DNA of 64,000 bases from contig UBPA01000014.1 in NCBI GenBank assembly GCA_900467185.1, positions 62,001 to 126,000 on the forward strand. The letters run 5' to 3'. The translations under genes and the position numbers were made by a program. This stretch comes from Hyphomicrobiales bacterium. GTDB lineage: Bacteria > Pseudomonadota > Alphaproteobacteria > Rhizobiales > Rhizobiaceae. The notes beneath the pieces are model-generated. The model searched no databases. It had not been told where the DNA came from and saw only the letters and a list, made by a program, of their open reading frames with translations. Shown one piece after another: positions 36,118-43,776 of this stretch (positions are counted from its first letter, which is position 1; every line of letters begins with the position of its first letter).

Positions 36118-36702
36118 ATGGCAGACGTGGTCGTACGAAAATTCGTCGTTTCCGTGGATGAGATCTTCCATGAGGGCGGCCCGGTCACCGGCACGCCGCT
36201 GCGGCGCGCTGCCGTGCTGGCCGTCATCGAGAACCCGTTTGCCGGCGCCTATGTCGAGGACATCGCCTTCTTCATGGATGACCTGAAGCCGCTGGGTCTC
36301 GAGATGGCGCGCCGGCTGATCGATGCGCTCGGCGGCGATCCCGCCGTCGTCGAAGGCTACGGCAAGGGCGCGATCGTCGGATCGGCCGGAGAGCTGGAAC
36401 ATGCCGCCCTCTGGCATAATCCGGGCGGCTACTCCATGCGCGAACTGCTGGGCGATGCCCGGGCCATCGTTCCCTCGGCCAAGAAGGTCGGCGGACCGGG
36501 CACGCACCTGGACGTGCCGATCACCCATATCAACGCATCCTACGTCCGCAGCCATTTCGATGCGGTCGAGGTGGGTATCGGCGACGCGCCGCGTGCAAAC
36601 GAGATGGTGCTCGCCCTGGCGATGACCACGGGTCCGCGCATCCATGCTCGGGTGGGCGGCCTGAAGGCCAGCGAGATCAAGGGCGAGGATGGCCTGCGAT
36701 GA
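36118..36702 (+). CDS. AA_synth (DUF1185) family protein, copy 1
   Basis: A 194-residue protein of the amino acid synthesis family (PF06684). Family landmarks are RRAAVLAVIENPFAGAYVED, YGKGAIVGSAGELEHAAL, IVPSAKKVGGPGTHLDVPI and GDAPRANEMVLALAM, ending HARVGGLKASEIKGEDGLR. Known structures show a chorismate-mutase-like fold, but the reaction is not established. The ATG at 36118 is preferred because GAGAGG lies just upstream. It overlaps a paralogue by 4 bp, so the two probably form a heteromer. Neighbouring enamidase-like and nucleoside genes hint at nitrogen-ring metabolism. Confidence 0.85.
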   Translation: MADVVVRKFVVSVDEIFHEGGPVTGTPLRRAAVLAVIENPFAGAYVEDIAFFMDDLKPLGLEMARRLIDALGGDPAVVEGYGKGAIVGSAGELEHAALWHNPGGYSMRELLGDARAIVPSAKKVGGPGTHLDVPITHINASYVRSHFDAVEVGIGDAPRANEMVLALAMTTGPRIHARVGGLKASEIKGEDGLR

Positions 36703-37313
36703 GCGAGAACGACACCATCGGCCCGAACGACACCATCGGACTGCGCCGCATCCTAACCGTGGTCGAGGAAACGCTGGTGGAGGGCGGACGAAAGCTCGAA
36801 AAGCCGACGCGGCGGGCGGCCTCTATCGCCGTCATCCGCAATCCCTTCGCCGTTCGCTATGTCGAGGATCTTTCACCCCTCGAAGCCATCGGCCGGGTGC
36901 TCGGCCACATTCTGCCGGAGCGGGCCGTGGCCGCTCTGGGGATCGAGGGGTCGAAGATTGAAAGCTTCGGCAAGGCCGTGCTCGTCGGCGAGGATGGCGA
37001 GCTGGAACATGCGGCAGCCCTGATCCATCCCGAGCTCGGCGCGCCGTTTCGCGCGGTTCTGGGCGGCGGCGCTGCCCTCATCCCCTCCTCCAAGAAACGT
37101 GGCGCGCCCGGTGCGACCTTCGACATCCCGCTCGGCCACAAGGATGCAGCCCGGGTGCGCAGCCATTTCGACGGTATGGAGGTCCGCGTGGCCGACGCCC
37201 CCCGCGCCGACGAGATCGCAGTGGCGATCGCCGTCACCGACAGCGGCCGTCCGCACCCGCGTGTCGGCGGCCTGACGGTGGATAGGATCATCGGCAAGGA
37301 CGGCGTCGTCTGA
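36699..37313 (+). CDS. AA_synth (DUF1185) family protein, copy 2
   Basis: A 204-residue paralogue of the upstream gene. It repeats the same landmarks in order: RRAASIAVIRNPFAVRYVED, FGKAVLVGEDGELEHAAAL, LIPSSKKRGAPGATFDIPLG, ADAPRADEIAVAIAV and HPRVGGLTVDRIIGKDGVV. The divergence between the copies is large, so this is an old duplication or a two-subunit enzyme rather than a recent copy. An acidic, threonine-rich tail, SENDTIGPNDTIG, lies at the N-terminus. A strong bidirectional terminator follows 17 bp after the stop. Confidence 0.85.
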   Translation: MSENDTIGPNDTIGLRRILTVVEETLVEGGRKLEKPTRRAASIAVIRNPFAVRYVEDLSPLEAIGRVLGHILPERAVAALGIEGSKIESFGKAVLVGEDGELEHAAALIHPELGAPFRAVLGGGAALIPSSKKRGAPGATFDIPLGHKDAARVRSHFDGMEVRVADAPRADEIAVAIAVTDSGRPHPRVGGLTVDRIIGKDGVV

Positions 37314-37330
37314 ACGTTCGATATCACCGA

Positions 37331-37372
37331 CATGCAAAGGCCGCGCCCCGACAGGAGCGCGGCCTTTGCATG
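37331..37372. terminator. Bidirectional hairpin terminator between convergent genes
   Basis: A perfect 16 bp stem, CATGCAAAGGCCGCGC (37331-37346) and GCGCGGCCTTTGCATG (37357-37372), with a 10-base loop. It lies between the ends of the AA_synth operon (+) and the enamidase-like operon (-). CTTT/AAAG lies within the stem rather than as a separate T-tract. Confidence 0.8.
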
Positions 37373-37383
37373 TCGGCATGGCG

Positions 37384-38565
37384 TCAGCCGGCCAGAAGCT
37401 CCGGCACGAGAATGGATGGTGGCGTGTTGCGGCTGCGGGCGATGCGGGGCACGCCGTCGACCAGGATCATGCCGATGCCCGGCATGTTGCCGAGCGTCAT
37501 GCTGTCGAGAACCCCGTCACCCGCGCCGCCCATGGCCTGATCGATGAAGACGAGATCGGCGGCAAGGCCCACCGCGATCTGTCCGCGATCCGTCAAACCG
37601 CGCAGGCGCGCGACATTGCCCGTGGCGAGGCAGATCGCGACTTCCGGCGCGAGATTGCCAAGCGACGCCAGCATGGTGACGAGCCGCAGCATGCCGAGCG
37701 GCTGGACGCCGGAGCCGGCGGGCCCGTCCGTGCCGAGCACCAGACGATCGAGCGCCCCGACCGCACGCACGGTATCGAGCACGAAGAGGCCGGCGCGCAT
37801 ATTGCCGTTGTGGACGATCTCAAGCCCGCGCGTGCTGGTCTCGCAGATGAGGCGGAGCTCGGCTTCCGGCAGGGAGGTCGGGCCGCCGTTGAGATGCGCG
37901 GCGACATCGGCATCGACCTCCAGCACCGTCTCCGCCCCGATGCGCGACGAGCCGGGAATGGAGTGACCACCGACATGCGTCATGGAGGTCATGCCGTTCT
38001 GCCGTGCCCAGGCGATCATCTGCCGACCGGTGGCGCCGTCCTTGACCGACCCGAGTCCGACCTCGCCCACGAGCGTGATGCCGGCAGCCGCGAGGTCCAC
38101 GAAATCCGCTTCGGTCAGCCCGTGTTCGAGAATGAGGGCGCCTGCGAGCACCTTCATGCCGGTCGGGGAGAACGCGCTGAAGGCGCGCTGGGCGGTGATG
38201 GCAAGTGCCTTGACCCCGATCACGTCCCTCGGACGGCCGGGCACATGCACCTCGCCGGCCGAGACCAGCGTCGTCACACCGCCATGCAAGGTGGAATCGA
38301 TCCAGCCGAGCTGGTTCTGCCGCGGTGTCCAGTCGCCCATGACCGGGTGCGAATGATTGTCGATCATGCCCGGCATGATGGCGGAGCCCTTGGCGTCGAT
38401 CACCATGACGTCGTCCGGGAGCGTCATGGAGGACGCGCGGCCGATCCGAGAGATCCGCCCGCCTTCGACGAGAATGGTGTCGGCATCCGCGATCGGGGCG
38501 GCAAGATCGCCGGTGAGCACCAGGCCGAGGTTCCGGATGAGAAGGCGGTCGAAGGATGGCTGCAT
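37384..38565 (-). CDS. Enamidase-like metal-dependent amidohydrolase
   Basis: A 393-residue amidohydrolase-superfamily enzyme. The metal-binding HSH motif is H71 and H73 in PGMIDNHSHPVMGDW. Later come MTHVGGHSIPGSS and a conserved Asp in LVLGTDGPAGSGVQPLG. The MGDWTPRQ loop after the HSH motif resembles enamidase, which opens the lactam ring of 6-oxo-tetrahydronicotinate in nicotinate fermentation. It is third in an operon after an isochorismatase-like hydrolase and a MarR gene. Opening of a cyclic amide is the best inference; the natural substrate is unknown. Confidence 0.82.
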   Translation of the reverse strand: MQPSFDRLLIRNLGLVLTGDLAAPIADADTILVEGGRISRIGRASSMTLPDDVMVIDAKGSAIMPGMIDNHSHPVMGDWTPRQNQLGWIDSTLHGGVTTLVSAGEVHVPGRPRDVIGVKALAITAQRAFSAFSPTGMKVLAGALILEHGLTEADFVDLAAAGITLVGEVGLGSVKDGATGRQMIAWARQNGMTSMTHVGGHSIPGSSRIGAETVLEVDADVAAHLNGGPTSLPEAELRLICETSTRGLEIVHNGNMRAGLFVLDTVRAVGALDRLVLGTDGPAGSGVQPLGMLRLVTMLASLGNLAPEVAICLATGNVARLRGLTDRGQIAVGLAADLVFIDQAMGGAGDGVLDSMTLGNMPGIGMILVDGVPRIARSRNTPPSILVPELLAG

Positions 38566-38654
38566 CGTCGGATGTCCTCAGGGCTTGGCAAGGGGGTGGG
38601 GAACGGCGGGGCCGCGGTCCGGATCGTCAAGACCGGCCTCCGTCACGGCTGGCG

Positions 38655-39212
38655 TCAGTCCGTTTCCGGCTCGCCGACCCGGTTCAGGAGGTCGAGCAGC
38701 GTCGCCTGCTCGCCGGGCGAGAGCGGCGACAGCAGCCGGCGCGCAACCTGCATGGAGCGGTCGAGCAGCGGCAAGGTATAGTGCACGCCGGCATTGGTCA
38801 GCGTGATCATCGTCATGCGCTGGTCGGTATCCGAGCGCTTGCGCGCGATCAGTCCGCGCTTCATCAGCGCCTTGACGACAAGGCTGATCGTGGACGGATC
38901 CATCTGCGTCATCCGCCCGAGATGGTTCTGGGAGAGTTCGCCGTGCTTCAGCAGCGTCGCCAGAGCGGCGAGCTGCGTCGGCGTCAGGTCGTCTCCGGGC
39001 ATGACCGCCTGAAAGCAGGCCGTCGCCCGCTGGTGCGCACGCCGCAGCAAGTGCGCTGCGTGATGCTCCAGAGAATATCCCGTACGGGCATAATAGGCCT
39101 GGATTTCATCGTGGCCCAGTTTGGGAAGCTCGATGGCCGCGGGCTGGTCGCTCTGGTCCGGCGATGAGAGATCAGGAGAGATGGAATCGATCGTCTTCAA
39201 AAGGTCTTCCAT
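38655..39212 (-). CDS. MarR-family transcriptional regulator
   Basis: A 185-residue regulator with a MarR winged helix. The recognition region reads LSQNHLGRMTQMDPSTISLV, and the wing is LIARKRSDTDQRMTMITLT. An N-terminal extension of about 50 residues rich in Asp/Ser precedes the domain, longer than usual, and the ribosome site is weak, so the true start may be further in. It lies between the isochorismatase-like and enamidase-like genes. The 5-1-5 palindromic TTGAyCATCAA sites at three local promoters have the size expected of a MarR dimer, making it the first candidate regulator. Confidence 0.88.
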   Translation of the reverse strand: MEDLLKTIDSISPDLSSPDQSDQPAAIELPKLGHDEIQAYYARTGYSLEHHAAHLLRRAHQRATACFQAVMPGDDLTPTQLAALATLLKHGELSQNHLGRMTQMDPSTISLVVKALMKRGLIARKRSDTDQRMTMITLTNAGVHYTLPLLDRSMQVARRLLSPLSPGEQATLLDLLNRVGEPETD

Positions 39213-39269
39213 TCGATGGGCAGGTCCTGCGGCAAGCGAGCAAGGTCTCGTTCCGGCGTGCTCTGGCGC

Positions 39270-39911
39270 TCAGGCCGCAATCATATTGGTGAGTGCTGCG
39301 CCCTTGCTGAAGGCGGCAACGACGGATTGCGTATCCGAAACGATGCCGAAATGCGTGGCGATGTCGTAGAGCGAGCTTTCCTGTTCGCGCGGACCGGTCG
39401 CCGCACAGGCATCCGCCGGCACGACCACCTCGTATCCGTTGAAAAACGCGTCATGCACGGTGGAACGGACGCAGATATTGGTGACGACCCCGCAGATGAC
39501 GAGCTGGTCGATCTGCATATCCTTCAGCGTCAGATCGAGATCCGTCTGGAAGAAGGCAGAGTAGCGGCGCTTGGTGACGTGGATGTCGTCAGGCCGGGCG
39601 CCCAGATCCTCGATGATCTCCGTCGCCCAGGTGTTCTCCAGTCCGTGCGGCGTGCGCTTTGCCCATTCGCGCTCATGGCGCATTCCGGGGCGGTGCGCAT
39701 CGTGCACCCAGATGACCGGCGCTCCGGCCGCGCGTGCAGCCTCCACGAGCGCCAGTTGCGTTCCGACCAGGGACTCGTAGCCCGGCAGCACCATCCGGCC
39801 GCCCGGCTTGCAGAACTCGTTGATCATGTCGATGACGATCAGCGCGCTGCGCGTTCCATCAAGGTGAATGTCCTGCTGTTCGAGATGTGCGGAAAAGACA
39901 TCGAGCGACAT
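39270..39911 (-). CDS. Isochorismatase-fold amidohydrolase (second copy)
   Basis: A 213-residue cysteine hydrolase with an intact triad: D28 in IVIDMINEF, K114 in VTKRRYSAF and C147 in VVTNICVRST. The TNIC form and the RTPHGLENTWA segment resemble ureidoacrylate, biuret or isochorismate hydrolases, differing from the copy at 3978. A GGAG site 7 bp away supports the ATG at 39911. It is first in an operon with marR and the enamidase-like gene. A plausible role is cleaving an amide or carbamoyl group of the ring-opened product (inference). Confidence 0.88.
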   Translation of the reverse strand: MSLDVFSAHLEQQDIHLDGTRSALIVIDMINEFCKPGGRMVLPGYESLVGTQLALVEAARAAGAPVIWVHDAHRPGMRHEREWAKRTPHGLENTWATEIIEDLGARPDDIHVTKRRYSAFFQTDLDLTLKDMQIDQLVICGVVTNICVRSTVHDAFFNGYEVVVPADACAATGPREQESSLYDIATHFGIVSDTQSVVAAFSKGAALTNMIAA

Positions 39912-39953
39912 GGGCGTCTCCATGGTTCGGGAGGGAGCAGCGATGGTAAAACT

Positions 39954-39994
39954 CATTGATGATCAAACAAGCAATCGAAGGCGAATGAAGTCAA
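39954..39994 (-). promoter_or_regulatory. Promoter and operator of the isochorismatase-marR-enamidase operon
   Basis: On the minus strand: TTGACT (39994-39989), a 17 bp spacer and CTTGTT (39971-39966). The operator GTTTGATCATCAATG (39968-39954) overlaps its end. The operator matches GTTTGACCATCAACG at 40125-40139 at 13 of 15 positions and is a near-perfect palindrome around TTGATcATCAA. Confidence 0.6.
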
Positions 39995-40094
39995 GCGGTT
40001 TATCGGAGGTCGCTTGGATATTTCGTTTGACGGCTGGCACCTCGGATATAGGTTAGCCTTGAATTTCCTTGGAGATCTGCGCTGCAAACCCGTC

Positions 40095-40139
40095 TTGACA
40101 TCCTCCGCACGATCAGACCTAATCGTTTGACCATCAACG
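40095..40139 (+). promoter_or_regulatory. Promoter and operator of the epimerase-SDR operon
   Basis: TTGACA (40095-40100), a 17 bp spacer and CCTAAT (40118-40123), followed at once by GTTTGACCATCAACG (40125-40139). Its core TGACCATCAAC is identical to the site at the nucleoside-importer promoter. The location implies repression. Confidence 0.62.
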
Positions 40140-40269
40140 ATATGGGCTGCCGAAATTTTCGTTCGGCGGGTCCATGTCCGACATCGGGAGCTGGCATTTC
40201 CATGACATCCTGTTCGCATTCTCGGGAGCCCGGTTCTGCCTTCGGCGTCGATCGGCGAGGGGTTGCCCG

Positions 40270-41124
40270 ATGAGCCGTGTTCTGGTGACCGGTTCGAGCG
40301 GCTTGCTCGGTCGTCATGTCGCTGCGAGCCTCGTCGACGGCGGTCATGCCGTCACCGGTCTCGACATCGGCGCGCCACCGGACGGCGCAGGCTGGTTTCA
40401 TGTCACCGGCGAGGCCGGCGATCTTGCCGTGGTGGCCCCGCTGGCCAAGGATATGGACGCCCTCGTCCATATCGCCGCCATTCCCCGCCCGACGGGCCGG
40501 GCGGCAGCCGACGTGTTCCGCATCAACATGGCGGCGATGTATGCCGCCGTGGAGGCTGCGCGCCTTTGCGGCGTTCCGCGCTTCGTCTACGCCTCGTCCT
40601 TCAGCGTGCTCGGCTTTCCCTTTTTCGAGACGCCGGTCGTACCCGCTTATCTGCCGATCGACGAAGCGCATCCGATCGGCGCGCAAGACGTCTATGCGAC
40701 CACCAAATGGTTGGGCGAAGAGCTGGTCGAGTCAATGGTTCGACGCGGCGCGTTCTCGGCGGTCAGCCTGCGCATGCCGTGGATCCAGACGCCGGACACC
40801 TTTCACGCGGCCATCGGCCCGCGGCGCTTGCATGCCGATGCCGCGCGCGACCTCTGGGCCTATCTCGATGCGCGGGATGCGGCCGCGGCCTTCGTGGCGG
40901 CCGTCGAGCGGACGGTGACCGGGCACGCGCGGTTGTTCCTCAGCGCCGCCGACAGCTACATGGATTGCGCCAGCGCGGATCTCATCGCCAAAGCCTATCC
41001 GGACACGCCGGTCCATAAGCCGATCGCCGGATCTGCCGCGCTGATCGACACATCCGCCGCGCAGCAGCAGCTCGGATTTGCGCCGCGCCATTCATGGCGG
41101 GATTATCCGGTCTGCGAACATTGA
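40270..41124 (+). CDS. NAD-dependent epimerase/dehydratase family protein
   Basis: A 284-residue extended SDR. The dinucleotide motif VLVTGSSGLLGRHVAASL is at the N-terminus, then DALVHIAAIPRPTG and the active site YATTKWLGEELV with the Tyr-x3-Lys pair after a Ser-rich strand (FVYASSFSVLG). It is shorter than nucleotide-sugar epimerases and close in layout to uronate or sugar dehydrogenases. GAGGGG upstream supports the ATG at 40270. It is co-transcribed with an SDR 18 bp downstream and shares an operator with the nucleoside-importer operon, so it may act on the freed sugar. Confidence 0.85.
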   Translation: MSRVLVTGSSGLLGRHVAASLVDGGHAVTGLDIGAPPDGAGWFHVTGEAGDLAVVAPLAKDMDALVHIAAIPRPTGRAAADVFRINMAAMYAAVEAARLCGVPRFVYASSFSVLGFPFFETPVVPAYLPIDEAHPIGAQDVYATTKWLGEELVESMVRRGAFSAVSLRMPWIQTPDTFHAAIGPRRLHADAARDLWAYLDARDAAAAFVAAVERTVTGHARLFLSAADSYMDCASADLIAKAYPDTPVHKPIAGSAALIDTSAAQQQLGFAPRHSWRDYPVCEH

Positions 41125-41142
41125 GCCTGCGAGAGGAGTGCG

Positions 41143-41949
41143 ATGATGCGGTTTGTTGACAAGGTCGTTCTGGTCACCGGAGCTGCCGGGGCCATCGGGA
41201 GCGCGGCCGTGCGCCGGTTCCTCGACGAGGGCGCACGCGTCGCCGTCGCCGATATCGATCGCCACAAGGCCGAAGCGCTTGCCGCGGCATGCGGCGAGAA
41301 CGCGAAAGCCTTCGTAGTTGACGTCGCAGATCCGGCATCGGTCGCCGCGATGGTAAGCGATGTCGCCGCCCATTTCGGCGGCATCGACGTCCTGTTCAAC
41401 AATGCCGGCATTTCGGGCAAGGTCGCGCCCGTCCACGCGCTCGCCATCGAAGACTGGCACCGCATCGTCGGCATCAATCTCAACGGGATTTTCTACGTGC
41501 TGCGCGCCACGCTCGCCGTCATGATCGAGCGCAAGATCCAAGGCGCGGTGGTGAACATGGGGTCGTCCATGGCTGGCTGGGACGTGCTGGCGGGCGGGGC
41601 GGGCTATGCATCGACCAAGCACGCCGTCGTCGGTCTCACCCGCATCGCCGCGCTCGATGCCGCACCCTATGGTATCCGTGTCAACGCCGTCTGCCCCGGT
41701 GTGATCGAGACACGGCTCGGCGTCCCCGCCGGCGACGACGCCGCCTATGAGGCCGGCATCCGCCGGTTTTCCGATCGGATCCCCTTGCGGCGCATCGGAC
41801 AGCCGGAAGACGTGGCCGCCACGGTTGCCTTCCTCGCCTCCGACGATGCGCGTCACGTCACCGGGGTCGATTGGTTGATCGACGGAGGGCAGACCCTGCA
41901 GAGCTGGGCCAACGCCCCGGATGCCGAGGCCTTTCCCCGCCAGGTATGA
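41143..41949 (+). CDS. Short-chain dehydrogenase/reductase (SDR)
   Basis: A 268-residue classical SDR: VLVTGAAGAIGSAAVRRFL, ADIDRHKAE (an Asp favouring NAD), LFNNAGISGKV, VVNMGSSMAGWD, YASTKHAVVGLTRIAALDAA and a C-terminal VTGVDWLIDGGQTL. The Tyr-x3-Lys pair is intact. GAGAGGAG lies just before the ATG. It is the second and last gene of the epimerase operon, and a short perfect hairpin follows its stop. The substrate is unknown; sugar oxidation is suggested by the partner gene. Confidence 0.9.
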   Translation: MMRFVDKVVLVTGAAGAIGSAAVRRFLDEGARVAVADIDRHKAEALAAACGENAKAFVVDVADPASVAAMVSDVAAHFGGIDVLFNNAGISGKVAPVHALAIEDWHRIVGINLNGIFYVLRATLAVMIERKIQGAVVNMGSSMAGWDVLAGGAGYASTKHAVVGLTRIAALDAAPYGIRVNAVCPGVIETRLGVPAGDDAAYEAGIRRFSDRIPLRRIGQPEDVAATVAFLASDDARHVTGVDWLIDGGQTLQSWANAPDAEAFPRQV

Positions 41950-41966
41950 CCCGACATATGTGCCTT

Positions 41967-41990
41967 GAAGCCGGCGTCGTCGCCGGCTTC
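41967..41990. terminator. Hairpin between convergent SDR genes
   Basis: A perfect 10 bp stem GAAGCCGGCG / CGCCGGCTTC with a TCGT loop, 17 bp after the SDR stop (+) and 27 bp before the stop of the convergent SDR (-). It could terminate both transcripts. No clear T-tract is present on the plus side. Confidence 0.7.
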
Positions 41991-42017
41991 TGCCTATCCG
42001 CCTCTGCGCCGGCGGCG

Positions 42018-42800
42018 TCAGGACATGATGAGGCCGCCGTCCACGTTGATGGTCTGCCCGGTGATGTAGGCGGCGTCGTCGCTCGCCAGGAAGGTGACGA
42101 GGCCGGCGACGTCCTCGCCGGAGCCGGCGCGCTTCATCGGAATGCCAGCGACCCATTCCTTCATCAGCTCTCCGGGCGCGTAGGTGCCGAGCAGCTTGCC
42201 CCAGGCCTCGTCGTTATAGGCCCACATATCGGTCTCGATGATGCCGGGGCAGAACGCGTTGACGGTGATGCCGTCGGTTGCGACCTCCTTGGCAAGGCTC
42301 TGGGTAATGCCGACGACGCCCATCTTGGAGGCGGCATAGTGGGGCGTGTAGATGAAGCCGTCCCGCGCCTGGCCAGACGCCGTGTTGATGATGCGGCCGC
42401 CGCGGCCGTGCCGGCGCATGCGGGCGATGGCTTCCTGCGCGCAGAGAAAGACGCCCTTGGTGTTGACGGCCATCACCTTGTCCCAGTCGCCTTCCGAAAG
42501 GTCCTCGACACGGGCGATCGTGATCACGCCGGCATTCTGTATCGAGACATCGACCGACCCGAACGCCGCCTCGGCCGCATCGTAAAGGGCGATGACGCTT
42601 GCCTTGCTGGTCACGTCGCCGACGAAGGCGATCGCCTTGCCGCCCGCCTTGACGATCTCCTCGGCGACGCCGTGCACGCGGTCTTCATTCGCCGAAACGA
42701 CGAGATTGGCGCCCTCGCGGGCAAAGCGGGCGGCGATCGCCGCACCGATGCCGCGGCTCGCGCCGGTTATGACCACCGTCCTGTTGTCGAAACGCTTCAT
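42018..42800 (-). CDS. Short-chain dehydrogenase/reductase (SDR)
   Basis: A 260-residue classical SDR: VVITGASRGIGAAIAARFA, VSIQNAGVITIA, IINTASGQARDG, YAASKMGVVGITQSLAKEVA and a C-terminal YITGQTINVDGGLIMS. SIQNAG replaces the common NNAG. A GGAGGA site 4 bp upstream supports the ATG at 42800. It is the last gene of the SorC-controlled minus-strand operon, 165 bp after another SDR. Probably a polyol or sugar dehydrogenase. Confidence 0.9.
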   Translation of the reverse strand: MKRFDNRTVVITGASRGIGAAIAARFAREGANLVVSANEDRVHGVAEEIVKAGGKAIAFVGDVTSKASVIALYDAAEAAFGSVDVSIQNAGVITIARVEDLSEGDWDKVMAVNTKGVFLCAQEAIARMRRHGRGGRIINTASGQARDGFIYTPHYAASKMGVVGITQSLAKEVATDGITVNAFCPGIIETDMWAYNDEAWGKLLGTYAPGELMKEWVAGIPMKRAGSGEDVAGLVTFLASDDAAYITGQTINVDGGLIMS

Positions 42801-42965
42801 GACATCCTCCTCCGTCTGCTGGCGCACGGCCGTCCGCACGCGTCCCCTCCCCGAACCTTGCGACGCAATCGCAAGGGAGCGGATCGCGCAGCAGCGTTGT
42901 GCCGCGCGATCCGTCCGCGGTCGCGTCAGGGAGGTGCCGAGACCGCAGTGTGTGTGTTTTGACGG

Positions 42966-43754
42966 CTACCAGCAGCAGAAGCCGCCATCCACAAGCAGGT
43001 CCACGCCCGTGACGAAGCTTGCCGCATCCGACAGGAGGAAGACGGCGGGGCCGACCATTTCGTCGACCTTGGCCATGCGCTGCATCGGGGTCTGCTCTTC
43101 GAACAGCTTCGTCTGGTGCACCATTTCCGGCCGCGTGTTCATCGGCGTCGCGGTGTAGCCCGGCGATATCGTGTTGACGCGGATGCCGCGATCGACCCAC
43201 TCCATCGCCATCGACTTCGACATATGGATCACGCCGGCCTTGGAGGCGTTGTAATGCGCCTGGCTCAGGCCGCGATTGACGATGACGCCCGACATGGAGG
43301 CGATGTTGACGATCGAGCCGCGACCATGCTTCAGCATCGCGCGCGCCTCGGCCTGGGAGGAGAGGAAGACGCCCTTGAGGTTGATGTCCATCAAGGTCTG
43401 GTACTGGTCCTCGTCCATGTCCTCGGCCGGGTTCGCATTGGCGATGCCGGCGGCGTTCACGGCGAGCGACAGGTTGCCGAGTTCGGCCTCCGTTCGCGAC
43501 ACCGCGTCGGCGAGCGAGGTCTTGCTGGTGACGTCGGCCGCGATCTCGATCGCGCGGCGGCCCGCCGCCTGGATATGGCGCGCCGTCATGGCGAGACCGT
43601 CGTCGGTGCGCCGGTCGAGCAGCGCGACATCGGCGCCGCACTGGGCAAGACCGATGGCGATGCGCTGGCCGATGCCGCTTCCCGCACCCGTGACGAGGGC
43701 GACGTGGCCGGTGAGATCGAACAGCTTGGGGGCGTTCAGAGTGATGTCGGACAC
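42966..43754 (-). CDS. Short-chain dehydrogenase/reductase (SDR), possible polyol dehydrogenase
   Basis: A 262-residue classical SDR: ALVTGAGSGIGQRIAIGLA, VALLDRRTDD (Asp after the second strand), VNAAGIANANPAED, IVNIASMSGVIVNRG, YNASKAGVIHMSKSMAMEW and an unusual C-terminus VDGGFCCW. The VNAAG form and the Cys-Cys-Trp end are shared, as I recall, with polyol (threitol or sorbitol-type) dehydrogenases. It follows the importer ATPase gene by 22 bp. Oxidation of an imported sugar alcohol to a ketose, before the FGGY kinase acts, is the likely role. Confidence 0.88.
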   Translation of the reverse strand: MSDITLNAPKLFDLTGHVALVTGAGSGIGQRIAIGLAQCGADVALLDRRTDDGLAMTARHIQAAGRRAIEIAADVTSKTSLADAVSRTEAELGNLSLAVNAAGIANANPAEDMDEDQYQTLMDINLKGVFLSSQAEARAMLKHGRGSIVNIASMSGVIVNRGLSQAHYNASKAGVIHMSKSMAMEWVDRGIRVNTISPGYTATPMNTRPEMVHQTKLFEEQTPMQRMAKVDEMVGPAVFLLSDAASFVTGVDLLVDGGFCCW

Positions 43755-43776
43755 CGCTCTTCCTTTCTATGGTTCA

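Larger units (their letters stand above)
39912..40269. other. Divergent control region without a gene
   Basis: These 358 bp separate the isochorismatase-like gene (-) from the epimerase gene (+). I see no credible coding frame. It holds two outward promoters, each with a GTTTGAyCATCAAyG site at its -10/+1 region, and a roughly 130 bp 5' leader before the epimerase ATG that may carry post-transcriptional control. Confidence 0.6.
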
